A stretch of DNA of 64,000 bases from an uncultured Collinsella sp. (GTDB lineage: Bacteria; Actinomycetota; Coriobacteriia; Coriobacteriales; Coriobacteriaceae), in assembly GCA_902470765.1 (NCBI GenBank), contig CABRHW010000005.1, positions 38,578 through 102,577 on the forward strand. Reading direction: 5' to 3'. The position numbers were made by a program, and so were the translations under genes. This document shows, piece by piece, positions 41,627-51,003 of the stretch (positions are counted from its first letter, which is position 1; each line of letters starts with the position of its first letter). The notes below the pieces were generated by a model, which was not told where the DNA came from, made no database searches, and saw only the letters and a list, made by a program, of their open reading frames with translations.

Positions 41627-43642
41627 CTACATCACCTCCGCGTGAGGGGTCAAACCATTTGCCTTGAGCACCTCGTCGGGGAGCTCAGAATAGAAGTGCT
41701 CGGTGCCAGGCACGCGCTTGAAGACCGGACGGGTGTCCAAGCCAATACGCGGATGGCTCGAGCGGGGCGCGAAGCGATCGCCCTTGGGGAAATCGCGCGG
41801 GCTCGGAACGGCGCCGGGCACCTGGTGCAGGCGACCTGAACCGCTCTCGATGGACAGAACGGAACCCAGAAGACCGCGGGTGTACTCGTGGATCGGGTTG
41901 GTGAGCAGCTCCTTGGTGGGCGCCTGCTCGATAACCTGGCCAGCGTACATAACCGTGATGTTATGGGCAACCTCGGCGACCAGAGCCAAGTCATGCGAAA
42001 CGAAGATCATGGCGAAGCCGAGCTTGGCCTGAAGATCGTTGAGCAGCTTGATGACCTGCTTCTGGACGGTAACGTCCAGAGCGGTCGTGGGCTCGTCGCA
42101 GATGACCAGCTTGGGGTCGCGGGTAAGGGCCATAGCGATCAGGACACGCTGACGCTGGCCGCCGGAAAGCTCGTGCGGATAGCTCTCGAGCGTGCGCTTG
42201 GGATCGAGGCCGACGAGCTCCAGGAGCTCCTCGGCGCTGCGGGTTCCGCCGCGCTTAGTGAGCTGCTTCATCTGGGCAGAGATGAGCATGGAGGGGTTAA
42301 GCGAGGACAGGGCGTCCTGATAGACCATAGCGATATCGGTACCACGCAGGCCGAACCACTCCTTCTTGCTCATCTTGAGCAGGTCGCGACCCTCCCAGAG
42401 AACCTCGCCGGAAAGATGCTCGTCATCGTCGGTCAGGCCCATGATGGCCAGCGTGGTGATGGACTTACCGCAACCGGACTCGCCCACCAGGCCCATGGTC
42501 TGACCAGGACGGACGTCAAAGTTGACATGGTCGACGACGTTGATATCACCGTGATGCTCAAACTGGATGCAGAAGTCACGGACCGAGAGAATCGGTTCGA
42601 CAGACTCGTCGGGCACATGGCGATCGTCACGCTTGAGCTCGACATCGCGAAGGGCGCCAAGGCGATCGGAGAGGGACTGGGCCTGCTCCTTGTAGGCGCG
42701 AACGGGGTCGGAGACCAGCAGATCGGCCTCGCGACGCTTGGAGGAATCGGTGGGATCCAGGGCGGCGGAGGGAGCAGCGGCCATGGCGTCGGTAATGCCC
42801 TCGGAGAGGATGTTGAGCGCCAGGCAGGTGATCATGATGGCCAGGCCCGGGAACAGCGCCTGCCACCAACGGCCGGCGAGCACGCCGCCGCGGGCGTCGG
42901 CGAGGATGTTGCCCCAGGTAGCGGTGGGCTCCTGGATACCAGCGCCGATGAAGGTCAGCGAGGCCTCGAAGATGATGGCGTCGGCGACCAGGGTAACGGT
43001 GAAGACCATGATCGGGGCGATGCAGTTACGCAGAACATGCTTGATCAAAATCCACGGAGCCTTGGCGCCGGAAACGATAACCGCGCGGACATAGTCCTCG
43101 CCGTACTCGGACACGATGTTGGCGCGCACGATACGGGCAATCTGCGGAGTGTACATAAAGCCGATGGCGAAGATGATCGACGGCACGGAGTTGCCCAGGA
43201 TGGAGACGAAAACGGCCGCGAGGGCGATGCCCGGGATGGACATGATGATGTCCAGGATACGCATGATCGTCTCGGAGACGGCCTTGCGCGAAACCGCTGC
43301 AAGGGCGCCCACGACCGAGCCGCAGACCAGAGCCATGGCAGTGGCGCCAAAGCCGATAATCAGCGAGTAACGACCACCGTAGAGCATACGCGACAGAATG
43401 TCGCGACCCTTATCGTCGGTACCGAAGATAAATCCGTTGCCGGGAGCCTGGCGAGCCGTAAAGATCTCGACCGGGCTATAGGGGGCAAGAAGGGGCGCCA
43501 GAATCGCAGTCAGGGCGACCAGCACCAGCACGACGGCGGCAATCTTAGAAGACAGCGTCATCTTCTTCCAGCCACCGAGCTTGAGCCCCTTGGAGGCAGC
43601 CTTCTCGAGCTGCTCGGTTTGCTTCTCTCGAATCTTTACCAT
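41627..43642 (-). CDS. satC: Fused ABC permease and ATPase, Sat type
   Basis: A 671-residue natural fusion. Residues 1-290 are a DppC-type permease with about six helices (first at SSKIAAVVLVLVALTAILAPL), the loop FGTDDKGRDILSRMLYGG and the coupling motif YVRAVIVSGAKAPWILIKHVLRN. A charged linker (about 295-350) joins an ABC ATPase with GLVGESGCGKSITTLA, LSGGQRQRVLIAMA and LVICDEPTTALDVT. As I recall, a permease-ATPase fusion is found in the SatABCD and SiaEFGI sialic acid importers. This supports the substrate call. It overlaps no gene but abuts satB and satD closely. Confidence 0.85.
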   Translation of the reverse strand: MVKIREKQTEQLEKAASKGLKLGGWKKMTLSSKIAAVVLVLVALTAILAPLLAPYSPVEIFTARQAPGNGFIFGTDDKGRDILSRMLYGGRYSLIIGFGATAMALVCGSVVGALAAVSRKAVSETIMRILDIIMSIPGIALAAVFVSILGNSVPSIIFAIGFMYTPQIARIVRANIVSEYGEDYVRAVIVSGAKAPWILIKHVLRNCIAPIMVFTVTLVADAIIFEASLTFIGAGIQEPTATWGNILADARGGVLAGRWWQALFPGLAIMITCLALNILSEGITDAMAAAPSAALDPTDSSKRREADLLVSDPVRAYKEQAQSLSDRLGALRDVELKRDDRHVPDESVEPILSVRDFCIQFEHHGDINVVDHVNFDVRPGQTMGLVGESGCGKSITTLAIMGLTDDDEHLSGEVLWEGRDLLKMSKKEWFGLRGTDIAMVYQDALSSLNPSMLISAQMKQLTKRGGTRSAEELLELVGLDPKRTLESYPHELSGGQRQRVLIAMALTRDPKLVICDEPTTALDVTVQKQVIKLLNDLQAKLGFAMIFVSHDLALVAEVAHNITVMYAGQVIEQAPTKELLTNPIHEYTRGLLGSVLSIESGSGRLHQVPGAVPSPRDFPKGDRFAPRSSHPRIGLDTRPVFKRVPGTEHFYSELPDEVLKANGLTPHAEVM

Positions 43643-43645
43643 AAT

Positions 43646-44602
43646 CTACACCGTCCTGATGCGCGGGTTGATGAGCAGGTAGAGCATGTCAACCACGATG
43701 TTGATGATGATGAAGGCAAGAGCAACGACGATAACGACGCCCTGAACCAGGTTCGCCTCGTTGCCCTGAACGCCCTGCAGAATCGCGGTGCCCATGCCGG
43801 GGAGGTTGAAGATAACCTCGATGACGACGGCGCCGCCCATGAGGTAACCGATCTTAAGACCGAGGGTGGTGACCGGGGTGATCAGCGCATTGCGAAGAAC
43901 GTTGATGCCGACGACGACCTTCTCGGGAACGCCGGCGCCGCGGGCCATACGGACATAATCCTTGTCGAGCTCCTCGACCATGGCGGTACGCACGATACGA
44001 GTCATCTGGCCCGTCAGCGGAAATGCCAAGGCGATAGCGGGCATGATCATACGTCCCAGATAGCCAACCGGATTCGTGGTGAAGTGAGGCAGAGCACCCG
44101 ATGCCGGGAGCACCTTAAGGTAGGAAGAGAACAGCAGGATCAACAGAACGGCAAGCCAGAACGACGGGGTTGCCAAGCCGGCGATGGAAAAGACGCGGAT
44201 CACTTGGTCCGGCCATTTGTCGCGATACAGTGCCGCGATGACGCCGAGCAAAAACGAAACGACCGCACCGATGGCAAGACCGATGAAGGTCAGCTGCATC
44301 GTGACGGGCAGGGCCGTGGAGATGCGCTTGGCAACGGAGTTGCGAGCAGCACCATAGGTGCCCATGTCGCCATGGATCAAATCGCCCATATAGCGCACGT
44401 AGCGCACGGGCCAGGGGTCGTCCAGACCATACTTCTCATGGTACTCGGCAACCGCCTCGGGCGAGGCACCGTCACCCAACGCCGTGTAGGCGGGGTCGGT
44501 CTTGGAGAACGACATAAGGAAGAACACCAGGACGGTGACGCCCAATGCCATGATCGGCAGCGCCACAAGACGCCTTCCAATCAAACGTAGCAAGTTGTTC
44601 AC
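43646..44602 (-). CDS. satB: ABC importer permease, Sat type
   Basis: A 318-residue DppB/OppB-type permease with about six helices. It starts with LLRLIGRRLVALPIMALGVTVLVFFLM, has an external segment (LGDGASPEAVAEYHEKYGLDDPW) and the coupling motif DYVRMARGAGVPEKVVVGINVLRN. It ends in NPRIRTV, as usual in this family. The start is a GTG at 44600-44602 with AAAGGGGAG upstream. It pairs with the permease half of SatC. It is second in the sat-nan operon, after a hairpin that follows satA. Confidence 0.87.
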   Translation of the reverse strand: MNNLLRLIGRRLVALPIMALGVTVLVFFLMSFSKTDPAYTALGDGASPEAVAEYHEKYGLDDPWPVRYVRYMGDLIHGDMGTYGAARNSVAKRISTALPVTMQLTFIGLAIGAVVSFLLGVIAALYRDKWPDQVIRVFSIAGLATPSFWLAVLLILLFSSYLKVLPASGALPHFTTNPVGYLGRMIMPAIALAFPLTGQMTRIVRTAMVEELDKDYVRMARGAGVPEKVVVGINVLRNALITPVTTLGLKIGYLMGGAVVIEVIFNLPGMGTAILQGVQGNEANLVQGVVIVVALAFIIINIVVDMLYLLINPRIRTV

Positions 44603-44663
44603 GTTCTCTCCCCTTTCTTTTGTCGGTAGGACCAACTGGTATATGAGTACGGATACTCATTAC

Positions 44664-44697
44664 AAGACCCGAGCGACATCGTTGCCGCCCGGGTCTT
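44664..44697 (-). terminator. Partial terminator between satA and satB
   Basis: AAGACCCG (44664-44671) pairs with CGGGTCTT (44690-44697), with a smaller stem inside. It lies 60 bases past the satA stop. Weak T-run, so likely leaky. A second palindrome ATGAGTA/TACTCAT (44643-44660) follows. Confidence 0.55.
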
Positions 44698-44759
44698 TGT
44701 TTCAACTATGAGGATACGGTCCCAACGACCGACATCCTGCATACAGACTCAAGCGAGTC

Positions 44760-46373
44760 TTACGCCTTGACGGTCGCAACGCCCCTGAAGGACATGCTCG
44801 TCGTGCCGATGCCCTTGAAGCCATCAAGGGCCTCGCCGTTGGGTGCAGTGGACGGATCGTCCCAGGAAGCGGAGACGGTCTTGACGTGGACAACGGGGTA
44901 CAGAACGGCGTTGTCGGCAATGATGTCGAAGCACTCGTTCCACTTCTTCTGCTGCTCGTCGCCCTCGGCGGCAAGAGCCTCGTCCATGAGACCGTGGAGC
45001 TTCTGCCACTCAGCGGACTCCTTCCACGGGCAACGGGTCTGCATCCAGACGTTGTCGCCGTACCACCAGTTGAGCAGCAGGTCGGGGTCGGCGCCGAAGC
45101 AGGAAGGATCGCCAGGGGCAAGGAGGATATCGTAGGCCTCGCCGCCGTCGATGGCAGCGTAAGTGGCCGGCGAGGTATCGGTCTGGATGGTCACATCAAA
45201 GCCGAGAGCGTCGAGGTCGTTCTTGACCTGGGCGGCCATGCCCTTAATCTGCTCGTTGTCGGTGGTGCGCAGGGTGATGGCACCCGGGGTGACGCCAGAC
45301 TCCTCGATGAGCTTCTTAGCCTTCTTGGCGTCGGTCTTGTACACCGTGGAAGCCTCATGATAGTTGGTGAAGCTCTTGGGCAGGTAGCAGCTGGCAGCGG
45401 TGGCAAGGCCGGCGAAGGTGTTGCTGACCATCTTCTCTGTGTCGAGCGCATACATGACAGCCTGACGGACCTTGACGTTGTTCCAAGGCTCCTTGGCGAC
45501 GTTGAACATGATGAAGCGGGTGCCGAAACCCTGAACGTTATCGATCTTGCAGCCGGCGCTCTCGAGCTGGTCGACGGCGTCAGCGGTAACGAGCTCCATA
45601 ACGAGCGTGGAGCCCTCCTGCTGAGCGGTAACGCGAGCGGTGGGGTCGGTCAGGATGCTGTACTGAATCTTCTTATCCTCGGCAGCGTACTCACCGTTGT
45701 ACTCGGGGTTGGGAACCAGGGTGATCTCGGTATCGGAGATAGAGTCGTACATCCAGGGGCCGGAGCCGATCGGCTGCTTGGCGCGATCCTCCTCGGTCTG
45801 GGTGGCCGGGGTAACGCGGACGATGGCCAGACGATCCTTGAGCAGGGAGAAGTTGGGGACCTTGGTCTTGACCGTCACGGTGCTGGCGTCCTTGGCCTCG
45901 ATGGACTCGAAGGGCTGGAAGAACGGAGCATAGGTAGCGGAAGCGGCGCAAGCGGTGTAGGAGGCGACGACATCGTCAGCGGTGACCTCGGTGCCATCGG
46001 AGAACTTGGCGCCCTTGCGGATGGTGACCTCGAAAGTGGTGTCGTCCACAGACTTGGGATCGTCGGTGGCGAGCTCGTTGAAGGTGCTGTAGTCGTGGTA
46101 ATCGATGCCGTAGAGGCCCTCGACAACGTGCCAGTTAGCACCCAGACCCACAGCGGAGCCGGTGCTGGCGGGATCGAAGCTGGACGGAGCGTAAGCGGAA
46201 CCAGCGGTGATCACGCCGCCGCCACGGTTAGCGGAATCGGTGGAACCGGAAGCGGAACCCTCGTCGTTAGAGCTGCCACCGCAGCCGGTGAGACCAAGCC
46301 CTGCGACAGCAGCGACGCTGCCGGTGAAGCCGAGGAACGAACGCCTGGACATACCCTTGTTGATGATGGCCAT
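44760..46373 (-). CDS. satA: ABC importer substrate-binding lipoprotein, Sat type
   Basis: A 537-residue cluster C binding protein. The N-terminus carries a twin-arginine SRRSFLGFTG at 9-18 and a lipobox LTGC with C31, so it is probably a Tat-exported lipoprotein. A Ser/Gly-rich linker (SNDEGSASGSTDS) precedes the binding fold. The family pattern includes FEVTIRKGAKFSDGTEVTADDV near 110. Related proteins bind peptides, nickel or, in SatA/SiaE, sialic acid. The operon supports sialic acid. The ATG at 46371-46373 has AGGAG upstream. Confidence 0.82.
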   Translation of the reverse strand: MAIINKGMSRRSFLGFTGSVAAVAGLGLTGCGGSSNDEGSASGSTDSANRGGGVITAGSAYAPSSFDPASTGSAVGLGANWHVVEGLYGIDYHDYSTFNELATDDPKSVDDTTFEVTIRKGAKFSDGTEVTADDVVASYTACAASATYAPFFQPFESIEAKDASTVTVKTKVPNFSLLKDRLAIVRVTPATQTEEDRAKQPIGSGPWMYDSISDTEITLVPNPEYNGEYAAEDKKIQYSILTDPTARVTAQQEGSTLVMELVTADAVDQLESAGCKIDNVQGFGTRFIMFNVAKEPWNNVKVRQAVMYALDTEKMVSNTFAGLATAASCYLPKSFTNYHEASTVYKTDAKKAKKLIEESGVTPGAITLRTTDNEQIKGMAAQVKNDLDALGFDVTIQTDTSPATYAAIDGGEAYDILLAPGDPSCFGADPDLLLNWWYGDNVWMQTRCPWKESAEWQKLHGLMDEALAAEGDEQQKKWNECFDIIADNAVLYPVVHVKTVSASWDDPSTAPNGEALDGFKGIGTTSMSFRGVATVKA

Positions 46374-46510
46374 GTCTTCTCCTATCAATAGAGAATCTTA
46401 CTCGGGAGCATCTAGACTTGCCCCCGCGCAACTTGCGGACGATATATACCTTACCTACCGACGAACCCAACTGAGGTGCCGCGCTCGGCGACCGATACAT
46501 ACATACGCTT

Positions 46511-46531
46511 GAACGGTATTTACTACCGTTC
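46511..46531. promoter_or_regulatory. Operator palindrome upstream of satA
   Basis: GAACGGTA (46511-46518) and TACCGTTC (46524-46531) are perfect 8-bp arms around TTTAC. It covers the predicted -10, suited to a repressor of the sat-nan operon. No regulator gene is adjacent. Confidence 0.55.
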
Positions 46532-46548
46532 ACCGAATTCGTTGACAA
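46520..46548 (-). promoter_or_regulatory. satA promoter
   Basis: TTGTCA (46543-46548) and TAGTAA (46520-46525) are spaced by 17 bases on the minus strand. The -35 matches 5 of 6 consensus bases. The -10 is weaker. Leader of about 140 bases. Confidence 0.45.
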
Positions 46549-46574
46549 ACGATTCGCCAGACAGTATGTATCGG

Positions 46575-46737
46575 CGAGGTGAGATATCAGTCTTCGTCAA
46601 CCCGCAGGATAGCAGGGTTTTCGCTTGGGTTAGTCAAACGTTTTAGCGTTAATAAAACCCGAAACCAGCAGGCAATCATGGCGAAATAAATGGTTGAAAA
46701 TCGCGCAATCATGTATATCAGTTGTTTAGGCTCGTGT
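46575..46737. other. Spacer between the satA control region and uvrC
   Basis: No gene is visible. It contains an alternative TTGACT-like sequence and an AT-rich segment with AAACGTTTTAG near 46630, similar to a LacI-type half-palindrome. Confidence 0.4.
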
Positions 46738-48684
46738 TTAGCTATCGGAATGGCCAGCCGCCGCCTCGGCGCGCTCGGCATTCCACGCAACGAGCGCCTC
46801 GTGGACCGCCTTGGCAACATCGGCAGGTATGCCGCGAACTTCCGCGATCTCTTGCTCGCTCGCCGCGCGCAAACGCTTCATCGAGCCAAAATGGCGCATA
46901 AGGGCACGTTTTCTGGTGGGTCCCACGCCTGGAACGTCATCGAGTACCGAAACCGTCATGGCTTTATCGCGCAATTCGCGATGGAACGTGATGGCAAAAC
47001 GGTGCGATTCATCGCGCACCTGTTTAATTAGATAGAGCGACGCGGACCCGGTCGGCAGCACGATGGGAGTCTCGTCCCAAGGCACGAAAACCTCCTCATC
47101 GGCCTTTGCCAAGCCACAAACTGGTATATCGAGCCCAAGAGCCTCAAGTTGCTTGATTGCAGCGGTCAATTGCGGCTTACCGCCATCGACAACGAGCAAA
47201 TCGGGGCGCGAACCAAAGCGCTCGTCGGCCATGCGCTCGGGAGCATAACGTCGTCCCAAAACCTCGGACATCGACACGAAGTCGTTTGCCTCGTCCAATT
47301 CGGCCTGAATTTTAAAACGACGATACTGACTCTTGTCGGCGCGCCCGTTGGTAAACACCACCATCGAGGCGACCGTAAAGGTGCCATGCAGTGTAGAGAT
47401 ATCGAAGCACTCGATACGCAACGGCGGCGATGGCAGCGCCAACGCACTTTCGAGCTCCAGGAGCGCTTGATTGGTGCGGTCGTCAGCGTACCCCGTTCGC
47501 ATCATGTAGCGCATGAGGGCATGGCGCGCATTTTTGGATGCCATATCGAGCAGACGGTGCTTTTCGCCACGCTGCGGCCTATGGAGATGGCAGGAACGCT
47601 CACGCTTGCCCGCAAGCCACTCCCCCAGCGCCTCCGCATCCTCAAGCTCGACGGAAAGGTTGACCTCAGCTGGAATATCAGCCGTCTCGTCGTAATAGCG
47701 CTTAAGAAAGCCCGACTGGAGCTCTTCCTCGTCAACATCAAGACCCTTGTCGAGAATGAACTCGCAGGTGCGAACTGTTCGGCCCTCGCGAACGACGAAG
47801 ACGCAAGCGGCGGAGATGGTCTCCTCGCGATAGAAACCGATGACATCGATATCGACACTGGAGGGAAAAACGACTTGCTGACGATCGTCCAGACCCCTGA
47901 TGACCTCCAAACGACGTTTGACGCGTGCCGCGCGCTCAAAGTCGAGCGCCTCAGCGGCATCCGTCATCTCGGAGGTCAGCTCATCGACGACATCCTTGCG
48001 ATGGCCCGACAAAAAGCGCTCGACACGCTTGACGTTCTTAGCGTAGTCTGCCGGGGAAATCGCGCCGACACACGCACCCGGGCCACGCCCGACATGGTAG
48101 TCAAAGCAGGGGCGCCCGTTTTGCGCGCAAATCATATTGACGATGTCTTCCTCGCCCTTGTGGGACTCGACGATACGGCGACAACGACGCCACTCCGCAC
48201 AGGATGCGGAGCAGATGGGGATAACCTTGCGCAGCGTATCTATCGTCTCACGTGCCGCGCGGCTATCGGTATAAGGTCCAAAATAGCGCGTTCCCGGCTT
48301 ATGACGCTCACGCGTGTATTTGATAGCGGGATACAGGTCGCCCTTTGTAATGGCGATAAAGGGGTAGCTCTTGTCATCCTTGAGGTCGACGTTAAAGTAC
48401 GGATGGTACTGACCAATCAAATTGCGCTCGAGCACCAACGCCTCGTGCTCGGTCTCCACCACGATATAGTCAAAGCTCGCCACCAGCTGCATCATCAGCG
48501 GGATCTTCTGGCGCTCGTCCTGCAGCGTCACGTACTGACGCATACGGGCGCGCAGGTTTTTCGCCTTGCCCACGTAGATGACATCGCCCTTGGCGTCTTT
48601 CCAAAGGTAGCAGCCGGGCTGCGTGGGAACGCGCGAAACCTGCTCGGCAAGCGTTGGAATGTTGTCGTGACCGGCCACGCGCAC
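46738..48684 (-). CDS. uvrC: Excinuclease ABC subunit C
   Basis: UvrC makes both cuts around DNA lesions in nucleotide excision repair. The 648 residues include the GIY-YIG nuclease domain (GCYLWKDAKGDVIYVGKAKNLRARM at 24-48), a UVR motif (TDAAEALDFERAARVKRRLEVI near 210), the RNase H-like C-terminal nuclease (IECFDISTLHGTFTVASMVVF and LLVVDGGKPQL) and a helix-hairpin-helix end (DVPGVGPTRKRALMRHFGSMKRL). GTG at 48682-48684 directly follows the murJ stop. Confidence 0.96.
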   Translation of the reverse strand: MRVAGHDNIPTLAEQVSRVPTQPGCYLWKDAKGDVIYVGKAKNLRARMRQYVTLQDERQKIPLMMQLVASFDYIVVETEHEALVLERNLIGQYHPYFNVDLKDDKSYPFIAITKGDLYPAIKYTRERHKPGTRYFGPYTDSRAARETIDTLRKVIPICSASCAEWRRCRRIVESHKGEEDIVNMICAQNGRPCFDYHVGRGPGACVGAISPADYAKNVKRVERFLSGHRKDVVDELTSEMTDAAEALDFERAARVKRRLEVIRGLDDRQQVVFPSSVDIDVIGFYREETISAACVFVVREGRTVRTCEFILDKGLDVDEEELQSGFLKRYYDETADIPAEVNLSVELEDAEALGEWLAGKRERSCHLHRPQRGEKHRLLDMASKNARHALMRYMMRTGYADDRTNQALLELESALALPSPPLRIECFDISTLHGTFTVASMVVFTNGRADKSQYRRFKIQAELDEANDFVSMSEVLGRRYAPERMADERFGSRPDLLVVDGGKPQLTAAIKQLEALGLDIPVCGLAKADEEVFVPWDETPIVLPTGSASLYLIKQVRDESHRFAITFHRELRDKAMTVSVLDDVPGVGPTRKRALMRHFGSMKRLRAASEQEIAEVRGIPADVAKAVHEALVAWNAERAEAAAGHSDS

Positions 48685-50367
48685 CTACTTGCGACGAATC
48701 AGTGCCGAGACCTCGGGCATCTTAAGGACGACGGCAAGGCCAAAGGTAACAGCAAGCGAGACGACACCCGCAACGCAAACGTAGCCAAGAGTAATCAGAA
48801 TCGAGCCGCCAAGTGCCCCGACAAAGTGCTCAAGCGCCCACATGACGCCGGCGCCTGCGGCAGCACCCAGGCCACCGAGCAAAAGGCCAAAGAAACCGCC
48901 ATGCAGGATAGATTTAACCTGAAGACCACGCAGACGACGACGCAGCCACCACAGCGAGCAACCGACCAAGATCACGTAGTCGACGACATACGAAAGCGCG
49001 ATTGCCGGCATACCGAAGCCCAGCACAACGCCAAACAGCAGAACCGAGCCGGCCTGGCCGATGGCGGAATACAGACAATAGCGGCTATAGGGCTTCATGT
49101 CGAGCAAGGCAGAGAAGCTCTTCTGCATCAGCACGACCACGCCGTAGAGCGGCAGGGAAAGTGCCAGGTAGATAAGGAACTCCGACACCAGCGCCACACC
49201 GGACTCATCGAACTTGCCAGCGCAGTAGATCATGTTGAGCGGACGCGCGAAGACAATCAGGTACAGCGCGAATGGAATCAGGAAGAACAGCATCTGGGCG
49301 ACGCCACGCGAAATGCCCGTGCGGACGCTGTCGTAATCCTTCTCCTGTGCGTCGTGAGAGAGCTCGGTATAGAGCGCCGTCGAAAGCGAGGCGGCAATCA
49401 GCGCGTAGGGCAGCGTGTACCACAGGCGCGCATAGGCGATGACGGAAGGACCAGTCTCGGGCTGGACCACCAGCGCAGCAGCGTTGGTGATAGAAGTCGA
49501 GACAAACATGCACACCGTGGCGAGCAGCGTCGGGATACCGAGCGCAATCGTCTGGCGCAGTGCGGGGTCCTTAAAGTCGATATGGATATGGGGATGCACG
49601 CCGTGCTTGCCAAGCGCGGGGATCTGACATGCCATCTGAACAAAGACACCGAGGGTCGTACCGGCCGCAATCAAGATGATGCCGGCACGTTCGCCAAACT
49701 GTGCGGACACGGGCGCAAAGCCCATAAAGCTCGCAATGACGATCACATTGTTGAGGACCGGGGCAAACGTCGACCAGAAGTAGTCGCGGTGTGCGTTGAG
49801 GACGCCCGAAAACACCGAGCCCAAACCATAAAACAGAATCTGGATGGCAAAGAAACGGAACATGAACGCAGCGGTATCCATGCTGCCGCCGTCACCCGAA
49901 AGGAACGATTGCGTCCAGATAAAGCCCGGGGCGAACACGGTCCCCAGCAACGAAATGCCACCCAGCACCAATAGCAGAATACCGAGCAGGTTGCCCACGT
50001 ACTCGTTAGAGGCCTCGCGACCCTGCTCACGCCTCACGCCCATGTACACGGGCAAAAACGCCGTCACGAGCATGCCGCCCATCACGAGTTCGTAGAGCAT
50101 ATTGGGCAGGTTGTTGGCGACCTGATAGGAAGACGAGAGCAGCGACATGCCGATAGCGGCCGCCATTGCCCACGTGCGGATAAAACCGGTGACGCGAGAC
50201 ACGATGGTCAGGATGGTCATAAGCCCGGCGGAACGACCAACCGTGGAGTAGTCCGACGAGCCCATGTCGTCAGTGTCGTCTCGCGACGAAGAAGCTTCGG
50301 ATGAGGGTGTCTGAGGCGCAGATTCTTTTGCAAAATGAGCTCCGCACTTCAATTCTTCCTGCGGCAT
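48685..50367 (-). CDS. murJ: Lipid II flippase MurJ
   Basis: MurJ moves lipid II across the membrane for peptidoglycan synthesis. The 560 residues have a 40-residue polar N-terminal tail, then about 14 membrane helices. Family motifs are TILTIVSRVTGFIRTWAMA near 50, NNLPNMLYELVMGGMLVTAFLPV near 83 and the later ALYTELSHDAQEKDYDSVR segment. In actinobacteria murJ usually lies elsewhere. Here it is upstream of uvrC and three bases after ybaK, in one leftward transcript. Confidence 0.93.
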   Translation of the reverse strand: MPQEELKCGAHFAKESAPQTPSSEASSSRDDTDDMGSSDYSTVGRSAGLMTILTIVSRVTGFIRTWAMAAAIGMSLLSSSYQVANNLPNMLYELVMGGMLVTAFLPVYMGVRREQGREASNEYVGNLLGILLLVLGGISLLGTVFAPGFIWTQSFLSGDGGSMDTAAFMFRFFAIQILFYGLGSVFSGVLNAHRDYFWSTFAPVLNNVIVIASFMGFAPVSAQFGERAGIILIAAGTTLGVFVQMACQIPALGKHGVHPHIHIDFKDPALRQTIALGIPTLLATVCMFVSTSITNAAALVVQPETGPSVIAYARLWYTLPYALIAASLSTALYTELSHDAQEKDYDSVRTGISRGVAQMLFFLIPFALYLIVFARPLNMIYCAGKFDESGVALVSEFLIYLALSLPLYGVVVLMQKSFSALLDMKPYSRYCLYSAIGQAGSVLLFGVVLGFGMPAIALSYVVDYVILVGCSLWWLRRRLRGLQVKSILHGGFFGLLLGGLGAAAGAGVMWALEHFVGALGGSILITLGYVCVAGVVSLAVTFGLAVVLKMPEVSALIRRK

Positions 50368-50370
50368 CGC

Positions 50371-50871
50371 TCAGTCCTCTCTCGTAATCGGGGCGACCGT
50401 CGCCCCGCAAAATGCAATTAAATCATCAGGTGCAAGCTCAAGCTGATAACCACGCTTGCCTCCCGAAATAAAAATGGTATCCCAAAGGACACATGTCTCA
50501 TCAATGAGCGTCCGGTAGCGTTTTTTCATACCGACCGGACTGCAGCCGCCGCGAACGTAGCCAGTCGCCGCAAGCAAATCCTTCACATGCATCATGGCCA
50601 AGGACTTCTCCCCCGCGGCACGCGCGGCGGACTTTAGATCGAGCTCGTCGGCAACAGGGATGCAGCACACGACGTGGTCGTTGGACGGCGTCACGCAGAC
50701 CAAGGTCTTAAATCCTTGTCCGGGCTCCTCGCCAAGCTGCTCCGAAATCGCGACCCCCAGGCCCGCCGACTCATCACCATCGTCTTCGTACGTATGTAGA
50801 ACATAGGAAATGCCGGCGCTTTCCAGCTCGCGCATCGCATTGGTTTTTGGCGTCTTTACAGCCTTTGCCAT
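50371..50871 (-). CDS. ybaK: YbaK-type aminoacyl-tRNA deacylase
   Basis: A 166-residue YbaK/EbsC protein, which hydrolyses Cys-tRNA(Pro) made in error by prolyl-tRNA synthetase. Matching features are FKTLVCVTPSNDHVVCCIPVADELDLKSAARA with the catalytic-site lysine region, GYVRGGCSPVGMKKRYRT, and the final IFISGGKRGYQLELAPDDL. The ATG (50869-50871) has AAAGGA upstream. It is followed by murJ. Confidence 0.9.
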   Translation of the reverse strand: MAKAVKTPKTNAMRELESAGISYVLHTYEDDGDESAGLGVAISEQLGEEPGQGFKTLVCVTPSNDHVVCCIPVADELDLKSAARAAGEKSLAMMHVKDLLAATGYVRGGCSPVGMKKRYRTLIDETCVLWDTIFISGGKRGYQLELAPDDLIAFCGATVAPITRED

Positions 50872-50952
50872 GGCATATCCTTTCCCTCGCATTCGGACGC
50901 AAGGATTAAGTATATGTCCAATTCGGCTGCATACGTCACTTCGACACAGCAA

Positions 50953-50983
50953 GCGCCATCGAATCACAAGGAGTCGATGGCGC
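50953..50983 (-). terminator. Hairpin between uvrA and ybaK
   Basis: GCGCCATCGA (50953-50962) pairs with TCGATGGCGC (50974-50983) over an 11-base loop, 20 bases after the uvrA stop. The following T-run is short. Confidence 0.6.
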
Positions 50984-51003
50984 CCATAAACTGAATCGCC
51001 TAT

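Larger units (their letters stand above)
46492..46574. promoter_or_regulatory. Nested inverted repeats in the satA control region
   Basis: CCGATACATAC (46492-46502) and GTATGTATCGG (46564-46574) form an 11-bp inverted repeat around the inner palindrome at 46511-46531. This could be two operators bridged by one protein or a large hairpin. Confidence 0.45.

Noticed and set aside
41888..44590. A 900-codon plus-strand frame across satB and satC
   Set aside because: It is antisense to two certain genes, rich in Gly/Asp/His with no domain, and has no start signal.
47149..49974. A 941-codon plus-strand frame across uvrC and murJ
   Set aside because: Same reason: an antisense shadow of two conserved genes.
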